From NCBI GenBank assembly GCA_964646785.1, contig CAZYGU010000027.1:1-8404 (forward strand): 8,404 nucleotides of DNA, given 5' to 3'. The DNA is from JBGTNQ01 sp964646785 (GTDB lineage: Bacteria; Patescibacteriota; Minisyncoccia; Phycocordibacterales; Zambryskibacteraceae). The notes beneath the pieces are model-generated. The model was not told the origin of the DNA and ran no database searches. It saw only the letters and a list, made by a program, of their open reading frames with translations. Of this stretch, positions 4,999 through 8,404 are shown piece by piece. Each line of letters begins with the position of its first letter. Within the stretch, counting starts at the first letter, position 1. The translations under genes and the position numbers were made by a program.

Positions 4999-6321
4999 AT
5001 GGATACGAATGCGGAAAAAAAATTTGGTTTTAAGGATGATGTTATTAATGCTGCAAGCGCAAAAGCACTTGAGGTTGGGAAAGATAACTTCAAAAAAGAG
5101 AAAGATGTAATTCTTAATCCTCAAACAAACGAAACAAAATCAGGAACACTGCCTCAAGGATTTTCAAAGATTAAAAACCTTCGAACATTTCAAGGTGATG
5201 TCGCTGAAGCAATCAAAAATCAAAATGCTTCCATTCTCACCATAACAATGGCTGAAGAGGCAAGAAAGGGAAAGCAGATACAACAAGCAGAGCAGATACT
5301 TGATCCAGAAAAAGACTCGCAAGCAAGTATTCTTGAACGTATTGTCGGAAGAAAACCAGAAAAAAAACCTGAGGTAGTACAAAAACCAACAAACTTTCAG
5401 CAAGTCCCAATACAACACACAACTCCTCCAATTCCCGTTGCCCCAATCCAAGCGAGAACTCAAAGCGCGTACATGGGAAATAACCTTATTCGATCTTCAC
5501 CAAAAAAGAATATCGACCCACAGGTGTTTAGAAATAGCCTCACCATCATCGCAAGTATCCTTCTTATTGTTCTTGGGGTAGGTGCTGTGGGTGGATTTTA
5601 TTATCTTCAAAAAAAATCACCTACAATCGCAAACCAAACACCACTTGATCAAACAATTATTCCTTTTGAGACAAAAGAAGTTATCTCAACAGATACCACT
5701 GACAAAGAGTCTTTTGTGCAAAAAATAAACGATCTTCGAAATGAAAAGGAAATTGCAGCAAATTCGGTTATGTACATTGGACTAACACGAACAGAAGAAA
5801 CCCAAGAAAGAAAACTACAAACAGAAGAATTATTTACACTCCTAAAAACCAATGCTCCAGGATCACTTCTCCGCGCTTTAGATAGTGAGTTCATGCTTGG
5901 TATGTATAGAACAACTGAAAATCAGCCTTTTCTCATTATAAAACTTTCATCATTTGATAATGCATTTGATGGAATGTATAAATGGGAAAAAACAATAAAT
6001 AAAGATATCGGGGCTATCTTTTCTTCAAGAACAGTACCTATAACCTCCTATACACCAACATCAACAAACACTTCGACAACTTCAAGTACTACAGTTAAAA
6101 CTATTGCAGTAAAGACACTCGTAAATACAGATACATCACTACCAAGTAGTTTTGAGGATATCACGATAAAAAATAAAGACGCACGAGTACTCAAAAATAG
6201 CCGAGGTGATACCGTTCTTCTCTATTCGTTTCTAGATCAGCACACCCTTCTTATCACCTCAAGCGAAGAGGTTCTCCGAGAGGTTATCAATAAGCTTGTA
6301 GCCCTAAAGCTTGTTCGATAG
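4999..6321 (+). CDS. Single-pass membrane protein of unknown function, CPR-type
   Basis: I do not recognise a named family for this 440-residue protein. Residues 1-178 are hydrophilic and probably cytoplasmic. They include a segment at 61-92 (LRTFQGDVAEAIKNQNASIL, then TITMAEEARK) that recalls a short motif I associate with Patescibacteria membrane proteins, followed by a Pro/Gln-rich stretch (117-155). One clear transmembrane helix spans about 180-203 (SLTIIASILLIVLGVGAVGGFYYL). The C-terminal half (about 205-440) should lie outside. It contains a mixed alpha/beta region (240-345, with FMLGMYRTTENQPFLIIKL and FDGMYKWEKTI), a Ser/Thr-rich linker (347-368) and a final region ending in HTLLITSSEEVLREVINKL. 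There is no N-terminal signal peptide, so the helix probably acts as the anchor. It is monocistronic between a terminator and the dksA promoter. A cell-surface or envelope role is only inferred. Confidence 0.85.
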   Translation: MDTNAEKKFGFKDDVINAASAKALEVGKDNFKKEKDVILNPQTNETKSGTLPQGFSKIKNLRTFQGDVAEAIKNQNASILTITMAEEARKGKQIQQAEQILDPEKDSQASILERIVGRKPEKKPEVVQKPTNFQQVPIQHTTPPIPVAPIQARTQSAYMGNNLIRSSPKKNIDPQVFRNSLTIIASILLIVLGVGAVGGFYYLQKKSPTIANQTPLDQTIIPFETKEVISTDTTDKESFVQKINDLRNEKEIAANSVMYIGLTRTEETQERKLQTEELFTLLKTNAPGSLLRALDSEFMLGMYRTTENQPFLIIKLSSFDNAFDGMYKWEKTINKDIGAIFSSRTVPITSYTPTSTNTSTTSSTTVKTIAVKTLVNTDTSLPSSFEDITIKNKDARVLKNSRGDTVLLYSFLDQHTLLITSSEEVLREVINKLVALKLVR

Positions 6322-6339
6322 GAAACCCCTTGGTATCAT
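6311..6339 (+). promoter_or_regulatory. Promoter of the dksA-like/comM pair
   Basis: TTGTTC (6311-6316) overlaps the last codons of the preceding gene. After a 17-base spacer comes TATCAT (6334-6339), preceded by TGG, an extended -10. The transcript start is predicted near 6346, about 3 bases before the ATG at 6349, so this mRNA too appears nearly leaderless. Confidence 0.75.
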
Positions 6340-6348
6340 TACTGACAT

Positions 6349-6729
6349 ATGAAACCCGAACAAATACAGCAGTTTGAGGCGCGATTACAGGAAGAGAAAA
6401 CTCTCTTAGAAAAAGAGCTTGCGACAGTTGGAAGGAAAAACCCAGAGAACCCGAATGACTGGCAACCAATTCCCACCGACATGGATACATCACATGCCGA
6501 CGAAAACGAAGTAGCCGATACTATTGAAGAGTTTGAAGACAACACCGCAATTCTCAAACAGCTTGAGATTCGATATAACGAAGTAGCACGAGCTCTTGAA
6601 AAGATACAGAGTGGAACATACGGTATGTGTGAAATCTCAGGTGAACCAATCGAAATGGATCGCCTCGAAGCAAATCCCGCAGCACGGACATCCAAGGCTC
6701 ATATGAACGACGAGCACTCGCTTTCATAA
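6349..6729 (+). CDS. DksA/TraR family regulator with degenerate zinc finger
   Basis: The 126-residue protein has the DksA/TraR layout: an N-terminal coiled-coil arm (about 1-85) with an acidic tip region (SHADENEVADTIEEFEDN, 48-65), then the C-terminal globular part YGMCEISGEPIEMDRLEANPAA (91-112). DksA proteins enter the RNA polymerase secondary channel and adjust initiation, often with ppGpp. In E. coli the finger is four cysteines. Here the equivalent positions are C94, S97, S115 and H118, so only one cysteine remains and zinc binding is doubtful, although the surrounding RLEA-P-A framework is intact. The fold may be held without metal. The gene has its own extended -10 promoter and lies six bases before comM, which it probably shares a transcript with. 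Confidence 0.9.
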   Translation: MKPEQIQQFEARLQEEKTLLEKELATVGRKNPENPNDWQPIPTDMDTSHADENEVADTIEEFEDNTAILKQLEIRYNEVARALEKIQSGTYGMCEISGEPIEMDRLEANPAARTSKAHMNDEHSLS

Positions 6730-6735
6730 ACTACA

Positions 6736-8268
6736 ATGGCATTCGCGAAAGTCCACAGCGCTCAGACTTCGCTTCTCACAGCACATATTGTCGACATTGA
6801 AGTGGATCTTTCAAAAGGACTCCACTCTTTTTCGATTGTAGGATTGCCTGACAAAGCAGTTGAGGAATCGAGAGATAGAGTATCAGCAGCCATCAAACAT
6901 TCAGGGTTCTCTTCACCAAAAACAAAAAATCAAAAAGTAGTGATTTCACTTGCTCCCGCAGATTTAAAAAAGGAAGGGCCAAACTTCGATCTTGGAATTG
7001 CAATTGCATATCTTATTGCAAACGGTGATATCACAACAAATACCGATACTACACTGTTTCTTGGAGAATTATCACTTGATGGAACTATTCGTAAAATAAC
7101 CGGCACATTACCACTTATTCGAGAAGCAAAGCGGCAGGGTTTTGAAGAAGTATTTTTACCATTAGAAAATGCAGAAGAAGCAGCACTTATTGATGGTATC
7201 CGTATATTTGGAGCAAAAACATTACACCAGGTCATTGATCATATAAAAAAAGATTCTCCTATCCATATAACACCGCAGGCAAAAACTGCTATTCCAGAAA
7301 ATCATTTTCATTCTGAAAAAATAAATTTCAAAGATGTAAGAGGACAAGAACACGTAAAACGTGGCCTTGAAATTGCAGCAGCTGGGGGACATAACGTTGC
7401 AATGTATGGACCGCCTGGAACAGGAAAAACAATGCTAGCACAAGCGTTTATTACGATTCTTCCTCCGCTGACATTTGATGAAATTCTTGAGGTTACAGCA
7501 ATACACTCAGTATCTGGAATCATGAAAGATTCTCTGGTAGTGACACCTCCACTTCGTTCTCCACATCATACAGCATCTTATGTATCAATCGTTGGTGGAG
7601 GAGCGACACCAAAACCCGGTGAAATAACCCTCGCTCACAAAGGAGTACTATTTCTTGATGAATTCCCTGAATTTGAAAGGAGAGTAATTGATGCACTCAG
7701 ACAACCACTCGAAGATCGAGTTGTATCCGTAACACGAGCGAAAGGAAGTGCTCATTTCCCTGCAAATTTTATTTTAATTGCCGCCATGAATCCCTGCCCT
7801 TGTGGTAACTACGGTTTTAGGGGTAAAGAATGTATATGCACTCCAACAGAACTTCTTCGATACCAGAGAAAAATATCTGGACCTATCCTCGAGCGAATTG
7901 ATTTATGGCTTGATGTTCCAAGAATAGAACATGAAAAACTTTCTGATCTACCAAACGGAGAGCAATCAGAAATTATTCGAGAGCGCGTAACAAAAGCTCG
8001 CTCCCTCCAAAGAGATAGACTCCGTATCAGCGGCAGTAAATCGGGAATGAACGGAGAAATGAATGTGAGAGATCTTACAAATGTGGTGCATCTCCCCGAA
8101 GAAAGCAAAATACTATTAAATGACAGTGCAAAACGACTCGGACTTTCTCCTCGGGTGTACCATAAAGTAATTAAAGTTGCTCAAACGATCGCAGATCTTG
8201 CAGGTGAATCAACTATTCTTCCTGAACACATTCTTGAAGCACTCCAGTACAGACCAAAGAAACAGTAG
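6736..8268 (+). CDS. comM: YifB/ComM family Mg-chelatase-like AAA+ ATPase (DNA branch-migration helicase)
   Basis: The 510 residues are full length for the family. The N-terminal domain (1-170) is the Lon-protease-like S5 fold typical of ComM, beginning AFAKVHSAQTSLLTAHIV with SIVGLPDKAVEESRDRV at 33-49. The AAA+ core has Walker A GPPGTGKT (225-232), Walker B VLFLDEF (304-310), a candidate arginine finger R387 in GPILERIDL, and a cysteine cluster C354, C356, C366 and C368 (NPCPCGNYGF, then CIC) that could bind zinc. The C-terminal part (440-505) is the usual helical lid with LSPRVYHKVIKVAQTIADL. In Vibrio cholerae, ComM is a hexameric helicase driving branch migration during natural transformation. 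The same role in DNA uptake is likely here but inferred. There is no SD before the ATG, so translation probably depends on coupling to the gene six bases upstream. Confidence 0.97.
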   Translation: MAFAKVHSAQTSLLTAHIVDIEVDLSKGLHSFSIVGLPDKAVEESRDRVSAAIKHSGFSSPKTKNQKVVISLAPADLKKEGPNFDLGIAIAYLIANGDITTNTDTTLFLGELSLDGTIRKITGTLPLIREAKRQGFEEVFLPLENAEEAALIDGIRIFGAKTLHQVIDHIKKDSPIHITPQAKTAIPENHFHSEKINFKDVRGQEHVKRGLEIAAAGGHNVAMYGPPGTGKTMLAQAFITILPPLTFDEILEVTAIHSVSGIMKDSLVVTPPLRSPHHTASYVSIVGGGATPKPGEITLAHKGVLFLDEFPEFERRVIDALRQPLEDRVVSVTRAKGSAHFPANFILIAAMNPCPCGNYGFRGKECICTPTELLRYQRKISGPILERIDLWLDVPRIEHEKLSDLPNGEQSEIIRERVTKARSLQRDRLRISGSKSGMNGEMNVRDLTNVVHLPEESKILLNDSAKRLGLSPRVYHKVIKVAQTIADLAGESTILPEHILEALQYRPKKQ

Positions 8269-8353
8269 GTTAGTGAAAAAATGTTAAGTTTTTGTTTTTA
8301 GTAAACTTAAACAAGCAACAAAAAATCCCTTTCGGGATTTTTTGTTCACTAAC
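8269..8353. other. Nested inverted repeats: possible three-way-junction structure at the comM 3' end
   Basis: GTTAGTGAA (8269-8277) pairs perfectly with TTCACTAAC (8345-8353). Inside are two independent perfect hairpins: TTAAGTTT/AAACTTAA (8284-8291 with 8303-8310) and the terminator stem 8317-8346. All three can coexist, apart from two shared bases at 8345-8346. The whole structure starts immediately after the comM stop. Confidence 0.6.
8317..8346. terminator. Bidirectional rho-independent terminator between convergent genes
   Basis: AACAAAAAATCCC (8317-8329) and GGGATTTTTTGTT (8334-8346) form a perfect 13-bp stem with a TTTC loop. The A-run on the left and T-run on the right give a U-tract in both directions. 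It serves comM on the plus strand and the convergent gene ending at 8363 on the minus strand. Confidence 0.92.
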
Positions 8354-8362
8354 TACGGTATC

Positions 8363-8404
8363 TTAGAATGGATTCTTTGCTCCACGAATCTCAAAGTGAA
8401 GATG
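8363..8404 (-). CDS. C-terminal fragment of probable M23 (LytM) family peptidase
   Basis: The minus strand from the right edge reads HLHFEIRGAKNPF and then TAA (complement of 8363-8365). HLHFEIR is the hallmark closing motif of M23 metallopeptidases, whose H-x-H holds the catalytic zinc. It is normally followed within about ten residues by an N-P pair, as here. These enzymes cut peptidoglycan cross-links, or lose activity and activate amidases. Only 13 codons are visible, and the rest lies beyond the window. The convergent position and bidirectional terminator support a real gene end. A 13-residue match could be chance, but the motif is very specific. Confidence 0.7.
   Translation of the reverse strand, partial: HLHFEIRGAKNPF

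Noticed and set aside
1..8404. UGA recoded as glycine, as in some CPR lineages (Gracilibacteria, SR1)
   Set aside because: TGA ends two operon genes within ATGA overlaps, and no gene contains an in-frame TGA at a conserved position. The standard code fits.
1..8404. CRISPR array, tRNA or rRNA gene, insertion sequence
   Set aside because: No regularly spaced repeats, cloverleaf-like sequence, rRNA-like blocks or transposase were recognised on either strand.

Overview
The window looks like chromosomal DNA from an uncultured, small-genome bacterium, most plausibly Candidatus Patescibacteria (CPR, Parcubacteria-like). This is inferred from the gene set: a Xer-type tyrosine recombinase, S15, a LabA-like NYN protein, a single-pass Ser/Thr/Pro-rich surface protein, a DksA/TraR protein with an eroded zinc finger, and ComM. 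Low G+C and many genes with no Shine-Dalgarno (SD) sequence and little or no leader agree with it. TAA, TAG and TGA all act as stops, so the code is standard.

Layout. Positions 1-882 (minus strand) hold a tyrosine recombinase whose last residues lie beyond the left edge. A 134-base divergent intergenic region with a 12-bp palindrome and a good promoter separates it from a plus-strand three-gene operon (1017-3825). That operon encodes a 91-aa protein with a vague OB/cold-shock-like look, a 270-aa protein with probable helix-turn-helix motifs, and a 575-aa GHKL (Bergerat-fold) ATPase. The genes are joined by two ATGA overlaps and closed by a 17-bp perfect hairpin terminator.

Housekeeping-type genes follow on the plus strand: rpsO (3931-4203), an NYN-domain protein (4370-4918) behind a structured leader, an unrecognised 440-aa membrane-anchored protein (4999-6321), a DksA/TraR-like regulator (6349-6729) and comM/yifB (6736-8268). 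At the right edge, 8363-8404 (minus strand) reads as the C-terminus of an M23 (LytM) peptidase convergent with comM. A compact double-hairpin terminator lies between them.

The most interesting part is the GHKL operon. It has its own promoter and terminator, is translationally coupled, uses SD sites and has higher G+C than its neighbours. It therefore looks like an imported self-contained module. I do not recognise it as a described system. Defence, DNA remodelling or mobile-element control are possible roles, but the sequence does not prove any of them.
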